DNA of 64,000 bases, taken from the NCBI GenBank assembly GCA_051251725.1, contig JBPOFN010000010.1, forward strand, positions 1-64,000. The letters run 5' to 3'. The notes below the pieces were generated by a model that was not told where the DNA came from, did no database searches, and worked only from the letters and a program-made list of their open reading frames with translations. Source of the DNA: JALZUE01 sp051251725 (GTDB lineage: Bacteria; Pseudomonadota; Gammaproteobacteria; Enterobacterales; Alteromonadaceae). Within the stretch, counting starts at the first letter, position 1; each line of letters starts with the position of its first letter. Made by a program: the position numbers and the translations under genes. Positions 26,031 to 35,107 of this stretch are shown here, piece by piece.

Positions 26031-27172
26031 TTATCAACAACCTTACTTTTTACTTTATTTCGCTTCACTTTTGCTGTCATTTTTTTACCGCTACTGCGCT
26101 CACGCATTAATAAAGTAATGCCCAATAATAACGACATAATATGAATGGGCCACAAACCAACATTACTTGGGATTGAACCGCTTTCAACACCTGATCGCAT
26201 GGCCGTTAACAGTAAAAAATAACCTAAAAATAACAATAATGCCGGTAGCATTTTGGCAAATTTTCCTTGCCGCGGATTAACCACACTTAGTGGCACCGCA
26301 ATTAAGGTCAAAATTAAACATGCGATCGGAAAAGCAAACCGCCATTGAATTGCAGCTTTTGACTCGGGTAAGTCCTCTTGAAATAACTGACTGGTAGGTA
26401 AAGCACTTAATTTTCGACGTTTATGCTCAACTTTTTTCTCTTGAATTTCAATATGGTATTTACCAAATGAAACCGCTCTAAATTCACCACTTAATAAGTT
26501 ACTTTGATAACGTACGCCATTTTCTAACGTTAGTTTCTGCGCGCCTGACTCATCTTCTTGCACCAAACCTTTATCTGCATAAACTAAGCTTGAATTGATC
26601 ACTGAATTTTCATTGCGATCATGATCAGGTAATTGCGCCACAAATACTTTCGAAAGTTCATTGGTATTGCGACTTTTTTCATGGACAAAAATTACCGCTT
26701 TATCGTTCCCGGTTTTTTGAAACCGGCCAGCAACCAATGAACTGAGCCCTGAATCAGCGGCAATCGCATCTTTAACTTGATATTCATATTCAGTCGCCAT
26801 TGGTGATAAATACAAGGTAAAAATACCGGTAATAATCGCGGTGAACACACTTAAAATAAGCGTTATCCGTACAATGTACCATTCACTGACACCACAGGCG
26901 TGCAATACCGTCATTTCGCTGTCAGCATAAACGCGACCGTACGCTAATAAAATCCCTAAAAACATACTCAGCGGCATTAACATCCCAGCTAATTCAGGCG
27001 CTTTTAAGGCAATAAAAGTCATCACCATCTCTGCCGGCATGCCGCCTTCTGAGGCATCACCTAAAATACTGACAAACTTTTGGCTGATAAAAATAGTCAT
27101 TAAGACAAAAAATACGGCAAACTGAGTTTTTGCCGCTTCTAATAATAAATAACGCGAAATAATCACGAACAA
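26027..27172 (-). CDS. lptF: LPS export ABC transporter permease LptF
   Basis: 381 aa, partner permease of LptG. It begins MFVIISRYLLLEAAKTQ, has the coupling-helix region YADSEMTVLHACGVSEWY, a periplasmic beta-jellyroll domain in the middle, and C-terminal helices (FAFPIACLILTLIAVPLSVV). It is divergent from pepA across a 268-bp region, the common gammaproteobacterial arrangement. Confidence 0.96.
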   Translation of the reverse strand: MFVIISRYLLLEAAKTQFAVFFVLMTIFISQKFVSILGDASEGGMPAEMVMTFIALKAPELAGMLMPLSMFLGILLAYGRVYADSEMTVLHACGVSEWYIVRITLILSVFTAIITGIFTLYLSPMATEYEYQVKDAIAADSGLSSLVAGRFQKTGNDKAVIFVHEKSRNTNELSKVFVAQLPDHDRNENSVINSSLVYADKGLVQEDESGAQKLTLENGVRYQSNLLSGEFRAVSFGKYHIEIQEKKVEHKRRKLSALPTSQLFQEDLPESKAAIQWRFAFPIACLILTLIAVPLSVVNPRQGKFAKMLPALLLFLGYFLLLTAMRSGVESGSIPSNVGLWPIHIMSLLLGITLLMRERSSGKKMTAKVKRNKVKSKVVDK

Positions 27173-27440
27173 TACCTAACAAGAAAATCGGAAGAAAAGG
27201 ACGAAAAAAGCATGTAAAACTTAGTATGAAACTTAGTTTTTTTCTGGCATAACGCTAATATTTGAGTAAACTGGTCGTTTTTATACATAAATAAAATGTA
27301 AAGCTCGTAGGTAAACTAATTGAATGCGGCTATAATTATAGCCTTTAGCGTAAATCGTATGCTAGTAAGCATATCTATTTTTTAGCAATTTTACCAAGCT
27401 TAATACAGAAAAAGTACCGTTTATTGCAATAGGAGAGCTC

Positions 27441-28952
27441 ATGGAGTTCAGTGTAAAAAGTGGCAGTCCTGAAAAACAAAGAAGCGCCTGCATCGTTGTT
27501 GGGGTTTTCGAGCCTCGTCGCCTGTCGGCTATTGCCGAACAATTAGATGAAATCAGCGAAGGCTATATCAGTAACTTATTACGCCGTGGAGATTTAGAAG
27601 GTAAATCTGGCCAAATGTTACTTTTACATCACGTGCCTAATGTTTTAAGTGAGCGTGTGTTATTAGTAGGCTGTGGCAAAGAACGCGAATTAGACGAACG
27701 TCAATATCGTCAAATCATCAGCAAAACCATTAGCACTTTAAACGAAACAGGTTCAATGGAAGCTGTTTGTTTCTTATCAGAATTACACGTCAAAGGCCGC
27801 GATACTTATTGGAAAGTACGTCAAGCCGTTGAAGCGACTCAAGATTGTTTATACAGTTTTAATAGTTTAAAAACCCGTAAACAAGAGCCGCGCCGTCCGT
27901 TACGTAAAATTGTTTTCAATGTTCCTACTCGTCGTGAATTACCAATGGGTGAACGCGCTATAGCTCACGGCTTAGCTGTATCCGAAGGTATCAACACTTG
28001 TAAGAATGTAGCGAATATGCCACCTAATATTTGTAATCCGGCCTATTTAGCTGAGCAAGCAAAAATTTTAGCCGATGAATATAACGGTGTTACCACCGAA
28101 GTACTTGGCGAAAATGAAATGGAAGCCCTCAACATGGGTTCATATTTAGCGGTTGGCCGAGGCTCTGCTAATGAATCAATGATGAGTATTATTAAATACA
28201 ATGGCGCTAAAAATGACAGCGCACCTATTGTTTTAGTTGGTAAAGGTTTAACTTTTGATAGTGGCGGAATTTCATTAAAACCAGGCGCAGGCATGGATGA
28301 AATGAAATACGACATGGGTGGTGCTGCCAGTGTTTTAGGTGCAATGCACGCACTTGCTGAATTACAGTTACCGATCAATGTAATTGGCATTTTAGCGGGC
28401 TGTGAAAATATGCCAAGTAGTAAAGCTTATCGTCCAGGCGATATTCTTACAACGATGTCAGGTCAAACCGTAGAAGTATTAAATACTGACGCTGAAGGCC
28501 GATTGGTTTTATGTGACGCACTAACCTATGTTGAGCGTTTTGAACCTGAATCAGTTATCGATGTCGCAACCTTAACCGGCGCATGTATTGTCGCTTTAGG
28601 TAGCCATGCTACTGGCTTGTTAAGTACTCATAACCCTTTAGCCCATGAGTTATTAAATGCTTCTGAGCAAAGTGGTGACAGAGCTTGGCGCTTACCTTTA
28701 TGGGAAGAATACCAAGAACAACTTGAAAGCCCATTTGCTGATTTCACCAACTTAGGTGGTAAAGGCGCGGGCACTATCACTGCCGCTGCATTTTTATCGC
28801 GTTTTACCAAAAAGTATCATTGGGCTCACCTTGATATTGCTGGTACTGCTTGGCGCAGTGGTGGCAAAACTAAAGGTTCAACCGGTCGTCCAGTTAGTAT
28901 GCTAATGCAATTTTTATTAAACCGCTCTGGAGTTGAGCAAAGCGAAGGATAA
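27441..28952 (+). CDS. pepA: Leucyl aminopeptidase (cytosol aminopeptidase) PepA
   Basis: 503 aa M17 aminopeptidase with two metal ions in the active site. It removes N-terminal residues from peptides; in E. coli it also binds DNA in carAB regulation and Xer recombination. The catalytic segment is intact: VGKGLTFDSGGISLKPG, MKYDMGGAA and NTDAEGRLVL (the family signature). A strong ribosome binding site AGGAGAG precedes the ATG. It is followed at 60 bp by holC and then valS, a conserved order. Confidence 0.97.
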   Translation: MEFSVKSGSPEKQRSACIVVGVFEPRRLSAIAEQLDEISEGYISNLLRRGDLEGKSGQMLLLHHVPNVLSERVLLVGCGKERELDERQYRQIISKTISTLNETGSMEAVCFLSELHVKGRDTYWKVRQAVEATQDCLYSFNSLKTRKQEPRRPLRKIVFNVPTRRELPMGERAIAHGLAVSEGINTCKNVANMPPNICNPAYLAEQAKILADEYNGVTTEVLGENEMEALNMGSYLAVGRGSANESMMSIIKYNGAKNDSAPIVLVGKGLTFDSGGISLKPGAGMDEMKYDMGGAASVLGAMHALAELQLPINVIGILAGCENMPSSKAYRPGDILTTMSGQTVEVLNTDAEGRLVLCDALTYVERFEPESVIDVATLTGACIVALGSHATGLLSTHNPLAHELLNASEQSGDRAWRLPLWEEYQEQLESPFADFTNLGGKGAGTITAAAFLSRFTKKYHWAHLDIAGTAWRSGGKTKGSTGRPVSMLMQFLLNRSGVEQSEG

Positions 28953-29012
28953 TCTTACTTAACATTAAGTTTAGTTTTATCTTTCCATTAACTTTCAGGT
29001 AACGATAACGTC

Positions 29013-29483
29013 ATGCAAACACAGGTAATGTTTTATTTATTACCCGACAATTCAGCGCAAAGTGAAACAAATGAACACAATCATTTGTTTCAAGCCTGTA
29101 TGCACGCCAGCCTTTGTTACCGCAACAACCAACGCGTTTATATTCATACTAATGATCAAACAAGCGCTCATCACATCGATGAACTGTTATGGGGGTTCGA
29201 ACCTGATAGTTTCGTTCCTCATAATTTAGTTGGTGAAGGTCCCAAGCAGGGAGCACCGGTAGAGATTGGTTATCAACAGCCAAACTCTAGACGACCTTTT
29301 TTAATTAATTTAGCAGACCAAATGCCTAAGTTTGCTAATCAATATTCACACATAATAGATTTTGTGCCAGCAGAGAAAACCCTCAAGCATCAAGCAAGAG
29401 AGCGATTTAAGCAATATCGCCAAGCAGGGTTTCATATAGAAACACAAGCGCTGCAAACGCCAAACTCTAGTTCACAACCATAA
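29013..29483 (+). CDS. holC: DNA polymerase III subunit chi
   Basis: 156 aa. HolC bridges the clamp loader (through HolD) and single-strand binding protein during replication. The sequence shows the family pattern: an N-terminal VMFYLLPDN strand, ACMHASLCYRNNQRVYIHTNDQTSAHHIDELLW, and FVPHNLVGEGP. The C-terminal tail is slightly longer than in E. coli (147 aa). It sits between pepA and valS (12 bp before the valS start), the usual context. Confidence 0.93.
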   Translation: MQTQVMFYLLPDNSAQSETNEHNHLFQACMHASLCYRNNQRVYIHTNDQTSAHHIDELLWGFEPDSFVPHNLVGEGPKQGAPVEIGYQQPNSRRPFLINLADQMPKFANQYSHIIDFVPAEKTLKHQARERFKQYRQAGFHIETQALQTPNSSSQP

Positions 29484-29495
29484 GTAATAATTAAG

Positions 29496-32363
29496 ATGGA
29501 AAAAACATTTAACCCTTCTGACATTGAAAACTCACTTTACCAAACGTGGGAAGAAAAAGGTTACTTTAGCCCAACAGGCGACGGTGACGGCTACTGTATC
29601 GCGATTCCACCACCAAATGTTACTGGTAGTTTGCATATGGGCCACGCTTTTCAACAAACCATCATGGATACCCTAATTCGTTACCAACGCATGCAAGGTA
29701 AAAGTACTTTGTGGCAAACGGGTACCGATCACGCGGGCATCGCGACGCAAATGGTAGTAGAGCGTAAAATTGCGGCGGAAGAAGATAAAACTCGTCATGA
29801 CTACGGCCGTGAAGCCTTTATCGATAAAGTGTGGGAATGGAAAGAAGAGTCTGGTGGCACAATTGGCAAACAAATGCGCCGCTTAGGTAATTCAATTGAC
29901 TGGAGCCGTGAACGTTTTACCATGGACGACGGTATGTCAGAAGCGGTACAAGAAGTATTTGTCCGCTTATTTGAAGATGACTTAATTTACCGCGGCAAGC
30001 GCTTAGTTAACTGGGATCCAAAATTCCATACTGCGATTTCTGATCTTGAAGTAGAAAACAAAGATAAAAAAGGCCACATGTGGCACTTACGTTATCCATT
30101 AGCCGATGGCGCCAAAACAGCTGAAGGTAAAGACTACTTAGTGGTAGCTACTACCCGCCCTGAAACCATGCTAGGTGATACTGGCGTCGCGGTTAATCCT
30201 GAAGATCCGCGTTATAAAGATCTGATCGGTAAAAATATTTTATTACCTTTAGTTAATCGTTTAATTCCCATTGTTGGTGACGATCACGCCGACATGGAAA
30301 AAGGCACGGGTTGTGTAAAAATAACTCCTGCCCATGATTTTAACGATAATGAAGTGGGTAAACGTTGTAATTTACCGATGATCAATATTTTCGATAAAGA
30401 TGCAGCGATTTTAGCGCAAGCCGAAGTTTATACTACCAATGGTGAAACTTCTGACATTTATGACTCTGCCCTACCTGCTGACTTAGTTGGTCTTGACCGT
30501 TTTGTTGCCCGTAAAGCCATCGTTGCCCAATTTGATGAGTTAGATTTATTAGTTGAAGTAAAAGATCATGACTTAGTCGCGCCATATGGTGACAGATCAG
30601 GTGTGATCATCGAGCCACTATTAACTGATCAGTGGTATGTACGCGTTGAGAAATTAGCCAAACCAGCGATTGAAGCCGTTGAAAATGGCGATATTGAATT
30701 TGTACCAAAACAATACGAAAACATGTATTTTTCTTGGATGCGTGATGTCCAAGACTGGTGTATTTCACGTCAGTTATGGTGGGGACATCGTATTCCAGCA
30801 TGGTATGACGAAAATGAAAAAGTTTATGTTGGTCGCACAGAAGCAGAAGTTCGCGCAAATAACAATATAGCTGCCGACATGAAACTGCGTCAAGATGAAG
30901 ATGTACTTGATACTTGGTTCTCATCAGCACTTTGGTCTTTCTCAACATTAGGCTGGCCTAATGAAGAAGAAATGATGAAGAAATTCCACTCAACTGATGT
31001 ACTAGTGACTGGCTTCGATATTATTTTCTTCTGGGTTGCACGCATGATCATGATGACCATGCATTTCATCAAAGATGAAAACGGTAAACCGCAAGTTCCT
31101 TTCAAACAAGTTTATGTGACGGGTCTTATCCGTGATGAAAACGGCGATAAGATGTCAAAATCTAAAGGTAATGTGATTGATCCTTTAGACATGATTGACG
31201 GTATTGGCTTGGATGAATTATTAGAAAAGCGTACCGGTAATATGATGCAGCCTAAACTTGCTGCTAAAATTGCCAAGCTAACCAAAAAAGAATTCCCTGA
31301 AGGTATTGAAGCCCATGGTACTGACGCCCTACGTTTTACGCTGTCAGCACTAGCTTCAACCGGCCGTGATGTAAGCTGGGACATGAAACGTTTAGACGGT
31401 TACCGCAACTTCTGTAATAAGTTATGGAATGCTAGCCGCTATGTGTTAATGAACACAGAAGAGCAAGATTGTGGTAAAGGCCCAAATGGTATTCAGGGGG
31501 AATTAGATTTTTCACTCGCTGATCGTTGGATCCAAGCACAATTCCAAAAAACAGTGAAAACCGTTCATGAGTCATTTGCTAATTTCCGTTTTGATTTAGC
31601 ATCACAAGCTTTATATGAATTCACTTGGAACCAATTCTGTGACTGGTATTTAGAATTAACCAAACCAGTATTATTTAAAGGCAGCGAAGCACAGCAACGA
31701 GCTACGCGTTATACGTTAGTAAGTACCTTGGAAGCGTTATTGCGTTTAATGCACCCTATCATGCCATACATTACTGAAACCATTTGGCAGCGTGTTGTAC
31801 CGCTAACAACCTTTACGCCACAAGGTGACAGCATTATGATCCAAAGCTTTCCTCAATATGATGAAAGCCAAGTCGACCAATCGGCAATTGACGATTTAGA
31901 GTGGGTTAAACAATTTATTGTCGCAATTCGAAATATTCGCGGTGAAATGGATATCTCACCGAGTAAACCGTTACCGGTATTATTGAAAAATATTTCAGCA
32001 AACGATAATCGCCGTTTAACTGATAACGAACAATTCTTAAGTGCCTTAGCAAAATTAGACAGCGTTACTATTTTAGCCCAAGGTGAAGATGGTCCTGCGT
32101 CTGCTACAGCGGTTATTGGCACCATGACAGTGTTAATCCCAATGGCTGGCTTAATTGATAAAGAGGCAGAACTAGCCCGCTTATCAAAAGCGATAGCTAA
32201 GCTTGAGCAAGATGTTCAACGTACCCAAGGAAAGCTCAATAACGAAAAGTTTGTTAGCAAAGCACCTGAAGCAGTTATCAACAAAGAAAAAGCTAAGCTG
32301 GAAGACGCACAATCAACATTAGCTAAAATGATTGAACAAAAACAGCAAATAGCTGAGCTTTAG
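29496..32363 (+). CDS. valS: Valyl-tRNA synthetase
   Basis: Class I valine-tRNA ligase, 955 aa, the usual length. Motifs: PPPNVTGSLHMGHAF (HIGH-type), the editing CP1 domain with TTRPETMLGDTGVAV, KMSKSKGNVIDP, and the C-terminal coiled-coil arm (about residues 890-955, rich in Ala/Lys/Glu) typical of ValRS. The upstream spacing of 12 bp from holC and a weak ribosome binding site suggest coupled translation. A terminator follows. Confidence 0.97.
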   Translation: MEKTFNPSDIENSLYQTWEEKGYFSPTGDGDGYCIAIPPPNVTGSLHMGHAFQQTIMDTLIRYQRMQGKSTLWQTGTDHAGIATQMVVERKIAAEEDKTRHDYGREAFIDKVWEWKEESGGTIGKQMRRLGNSIDWSRERFTMDDGMSEAVQEVFVRLFEDDLIYRGKRLVNWDPKFHTAISDLEVENKDKKGHMWHLRYPLADGAKTAEGKDYLVVATTRPETMLGDTGVAVNPEDPRYKDLIGKNILLPLVNRLIPIVGDDHADMEKGTGCVKITPAHDFNDNEVGKRCNLPMINIFDKDAAILAQAEVYTTNGETSDIYDSALPADLVGLDRFVARKAIVAQFDELDLLVEVKDHDLVAPYGDRSGVIIEPLLTDQWYVRVEKLAKPAIEAVENGDIEFVPKQYENMYFSWMRDVQDWCISRQLWWGHRIPAWYDENEKVYVGRTEAEVRANNNIAADMKLRQDEDVLDTWFSSALWSFSTLGWPNEEEMMKKFHSTDVLVTGFDIIFFWVARMIMMTMHFIKDENGKPQVPFKQVYVTGLIRDENGDKMSKSKGNVIDPLDMIDGIGLDELLEKRTGNMMQPKLAAKIAKLTKKEFPEGIEAHGTDALRFTLSALASTGRDVSWDMKRLDGYRNFCNKLWNASRYVLMNTEEQDCGKGPNGIQGELDFSLADRWIQAQFQKTVKTVHESFANFRFDLASQALYEFTWNQFCDWYLELTKPVLFKGSEAQQRATRYTLVSTLEALLRLMHPIMPYITETIWQRVVPLTTFTPQGDSIMIQSFPQYDESQVDQSAIDDLEWVKQFIVAIRNIRGEMDISPSKPLPVLLKNISANDNRRLTDNEQFLSALAKLDSVTILAQGEDGPASATAVIGTMTVLIPMAGLIDKEAELARLSKAIAKLEQDVQRTQGKLNNEKFVSKAPEAVINKEKAKLEDAQSTLAKMIEQKQQIAEL

Positions 32364-32408
32364 TAGTCGAAATCCCTATTCTGCTTACTTTAAGCAAAGG
32401 ATTAAAAT

Positions 32409-32436
32409 AAAAAACAGCCGCTTTGGCTGTTTTTTT
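32409..32436 (+). terminator. Rho-independent terminator of valS
   Basis: A 9-bp stem AAAACAGCC/GGCTGTTTT with a 5-nt loop continues into a run of seven T. It is 46 bp after the valS stop. Confidence 0.9.
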
Positions 32437-32459
32437 ATAGGCTTTGATAAATATATTGT

Positions 32460-32703
32460 AAATAAAGATGAAAAAAGTAGGACACTTAATTTTTAATGTG
32501 TTAATCTATGTCCGCGTTGAGTTTTTGCGTTTCGGATGAAGGTCTAGTCAACTTGTTGACCACCCCTTACGCGCTAGTGTTATTGGATACCTTCCTCTGT
32601 CTGTACTTTTGGGTAGAGGGCATTTACTCCGTGAAAATGGTACTAATTTTCATTTAGAAAGTTAGGCCGCAATTTAAATTTAAGATATAACGGGATAAAT
32701 GTA
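32460..32703 (+). promoter_or_regulatory. Promoter and long structured 5' leader of the cold-shock gene
   Basis: The roughly 240 bp between the valS terminator and the csp start has no ORF. It contains several small hairpins (for example GTCAAC-TT-GTTGAC at 32547-32560) and pyrimidine-rich patches. Cold-shock mRNAs in gammaproteobacteria typically carry 100-160 nt leaders that refold with temperature. That this leader does so is inferred from position and structure. Confidence 0.5.
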
Positions 32704-32913
32704 ATGTCTGATCAAGTTTCTGGTAAAGTAAAGTTTTTTAACGAATCTAAAGGTTTTGGTTTCATCGAGCAAGAAAATGGCCCTGACGTTTTCGTTCATT
32801 TTTCAGCTATCACAGGTTCAGGTTTCCGTACTTTAACTGACGGTCAAGCTGTAACTTTCTCAGTAAAACAAGGCCAAAAAGGTCCTGAAGCTGAAAACGT
32901 TCAAGCTGGATAA
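32704..32913 (+). CDS. CspA-family cold-shock protein
   Basis: 69 aa, a single cold-shock domain that binds single-stranded RNA and DNA as a chaperone. RNP1 (KGFGFIE) and RNP2 (VFVHFSA) are intact. The N-terminus is MSDQVSGKVKFFNESKGFG. A long leader precedes it and a strong terminator follows, so it is monocistronic. Which of the CspA/C/D/E paralogues it corresponds to cannot be told from sequence alone; the long leader favours a cold-inducible member. Confidence 0.95.
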   Translation: MSDQVSGKVKFFNESKGFGFIEQENGPDVFVHFSAITGSGFRTLTDGQAVTFSVKQGQKGPEAENVQAG

Positions 32914-32940
32914 TTTATAGTTAATTTATTAACTGTAGAA

Positions 32941-32969
32941 AAAAGCGAAGCTATTAGCTTCGCTTTTTT
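32941..32969 (+). terminator. Rho-independent terminator of the csp gene
   Basis: A perfect 12-bp stem AAAAGCGAAGCT/AGCTTCGCTTTT with a 3-nt loop runs into T residues. It starts 27 bp after the stop codon. Confidence 0.93.
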
Positions 32970-33291
32970 ATTGCCTGAAGAAAAGTAAATAACATCGTAA
33001 ACCATTACCTTGTCTAATCCGCTTCTGTGAAGAAATTAACACACGTTAATAACACAAAAGTTAACGGCCTTAATCAATACTATATAAACACTATAACTTA
33101 AGTCTTATGCTTAAATTATTTGTCTTTATTATACTAATTTTTAAATGAATATTGCTCTCCTACCTACTTAAGTGAAAACATCACTAAGTATTCCCAATTT
33201 CGTTTCCAGCCCATGCACCACAGCGCTCAACCAAGACCTATTAACGCCCTGTAGGCTGTCGTCGGCATTGCCTGATACGTTTTACTGATAT
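32970..33291. other. Intergenic region between csp and hemH
   Basis: About 320 bp between two convergent genes. No ORF, RNA or repeat could be supported. Nothing notable was seen until the hemH terminator. Confidence 0.4.
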
Positions 33292-33313
33292 AAAAAAACC
33301 GACTCAAGGTCGG
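33292..33313 (-). terminator. Rho-independent terminator of hemH
   Basis: On the minus strand a 5-bp core stem CCGAC/GTCGG with a 5-nt loop is followed by seven T residues. It is 46 bp after the hemH stop. Confidence 0.75.
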
Positions 33314-33359
33314 CTTCTGCTTAATCGCTAAGGTGAGTTTGGTTAATTAACTAAGCTTA

Positions 33360-34397
33360 TTAATGCTGTTCAATCAAATTAACTAACAGTTCAATATGGT
33401 CATCACGATCATTCAAACAAGCAATGTAATGATAACTCTCACCACCGGCTTTAATAAATACTGTTCGGTTTTCTTCAACTAACTCTTCTAACGTTTCCAA
33501 GCAATCAGAACTAAAGGCAGGGCTAATGACAGCAACGTGCTTATGACCTTGCTCAGCAAGTGTTGCCAGCGTAGCATCGGTATAAGGCTGTAGCCATTCA
33601 GCTTTGCCAAAGCGCGATTGAAACGTCATTACAAAATCATTTTCAGCCAAGCCTAAATTTTCAGCCAATAATCTTGTGGTTTTATGGCAGAAACAATAAT
33701 AGGGATCGCCATTTTCCAAAAATAACTTCGGCATGCCATGATATGACAATACCAACTTATCCGGCTTACCATGCTTTTCTATATGCTCGGTAACTGAATT
33801 CGCTAGTGCTTGAATGTATAACGGATGATCATGATAGCTACTAATAAAACTTACACTCGGGATCCAGCGCCAAGGTTTAATTGTATTAACGACTGCATCG
33901 AAAGTCGAGGCGGTTGTCGGCCCGGCATATTGCGGATATAAAGGCAGAACAATTATTTTATCTACACCTGCTTGGTGAAAGTTGTTTAAAGCTGAGCTAA
34001 TGCTTGGATTGCCATAGCGCATAGCAACATCAACCAAAACATTGTCGCCATATTGGGCTTTTAAAGCTTTCTCTACTTTATCTTTTTGCGCCAAGCTATG
34101 CACAAGCAGTGGTGAACCCGCTTCAGTCCAGATACTTTTATAAAGTTTTGCCGACTTAGCCGGTCGTACTCTTAAAATAATACCGTGTAAGATAATCATC
34201 CAGACAAGTCTTGGAATTTCAACGACTCGCGGATCAGATAGAAACTCTTTTAAGTAACGTTTTAATGCTGCTGGGGTCGGTGCATCAGGAGTGCCTAAAT
34301 TTGTTAACAGCACGCCAACACGCTTCGGCTGACCTTTCACTTGCTCATGAATGGATTGGGTTAACCCTTTAAATCGAGACTTAATAAAATCAGCCAT
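33360..34397 (-). CDS. hemH: Ferrochelatase
   Basis: 345 aa. It inserts Fe2+ into protoporphyrin IX, the last step of heme synthesis, at the inner face of the cytoplasmic membrane. Key motifs: GVLLTNLGTPDAPT, the catalytic-His segment LSYHGMP, and the acidic SSDCLETLEEL. A YCFCHKTT segment follows the active site. Here it may feed the adjacent cytochrome c maturation locus, which needs heme. Confidence 0.96.
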   Translation of the reverse strand: MADFIKSRFKGLTQSIHEQVKGQPKRVGVLLTNLGTPDAPTPAALKRYLKEFLSDPRVVEIPRLVWMIILHGIILRVRPAKSAKLYKSIWTEAGSPLLVHSLAQKDKVEKALKAQYGDNVLVDVAMRYGNPSISSALNNFHQAGVDKIIVLPLYPQYAGPTTASTFDAVVNTIKPWRWIPSVSFISSYHDHPLYIQALANSVTEHIEKHGKPDKLVLSYHGMPKLFLENGDPYYCFCHKTTRLLAENLGLAENDFVMTFQSRFGKAEWLQPYTDATLATLAEQGHKHVAVISPAFSSDCLETLEELVEENRTVFIKAGGESYHYIACLNDRDDHIELLVNLIEQH

Positions 34398-34447
34398 AAT
34401 TATTTAATAATCCTTGGTACAGATAAAATGATAAACAGTAACAATGA

Positions 34448-35041
34448 CTATTTAGCTGCCAACGCCGCTTCCACTTGGGAGATAAAAGCTTTATCGGTCG
34501 GTTTAACTTTGCTATTAAAATGGCTAATATTTTTGCCATCAGCTGAGACTAAATATTTATAAAAATTCCATTTAGGCGCCGTTGTTTGTTCAGCCAAATG
34601 TTTAAAAACTGCATTGCTATCATCGCCTCTAACCGCCGTTGTTTCTAACATGGTAAAAGTAACGCCATAATTAACAAAACAAATATCGGCAGTCGCTTTT
34701 TCATTATCTTCTTCTTGGAAAAAATCGTCAGAAGGAAAGCCAATTACCACTAAACCTTGGTCTTGATATTTTTTATGAAGTGCCTCTAAACCTTTAAACT
34801 GCGGCGTAAAACCACAATGCGACGCTGTGTTAACCATTAATACCGCTTTACCGGCGGTAAGCTGACATAAGTCGACCGACTCTTTAGCATGCAGTTTACG
34901 CATCGTCTGCTTTAAAAAGCTTGGGCATGATGCCGCTTCTGTAGTTGCAACAGCCGCTGCCGTTAAACTTGCTGCACTGGCTGAAGTAAAAGCAAATAAC
35001 GAGCTTAGTAAAAATGCCTGACTGACTATTTTAATATTCAT
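34448..35041 (-). CDS. Periplasmic glutathione peroxidase-family protein
   Basis: 197 aa from the ATG at 35041, which has GAGAG upstream and opens a Sec signal peptide (cleavage after about SASA, residue 23). An in-frame start 17 codons further upstream was rejected. The Gpx fold is recognised by NTASHCGFTPQ (peroxidatic Cys76 in place of selenocysteine) and PKWNF (Trp158, Asn159). The usual FPCNQF motif reads FPSDDF here, so the resolving Cys and the catalytic Gln are replaced. A thioredoxin-like peroxide reductase is the likely role; glutathione use is doubtful. It is next to hemH, same strand. Confidence 0.85.
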   Translation of the reverse strand: MNIKIVSQAFLLSSLFAFTSASAASLTAAAVATTEAASCPSFLKQTMRKLHAKESVDLCQLTAGKAVLMVNTASHCGFTPQFKGLEALHKKYQDQGLVVIGFPSDDFFQEEDNEKATADICFVNYGVTFTMLETTAVRGDDSNAVFKHLAEQTTAPKWNFYKYLVSADGKNISHFNSKVKPTDKAFISQVEAALAAK

Positions 35042-35107
35042 GATTCTCTCTTTATACAAGTAAGCTTGTATCATGCGTTCAAGGCTTAGCAATTAAGCCT
35101 TGATCAA

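Noticed and set aside
30607..30948. A 113-codon minus-strand ORF within valS
   Set aside because: Antisense shadow of a conserved synthetase; no start signals.
34448..35041. Possible selenoprotein (glutathione peroxidase with selenocysteine)
   Set aside because: The active-site codon encodes Cys76; no in-frame TGA is present.
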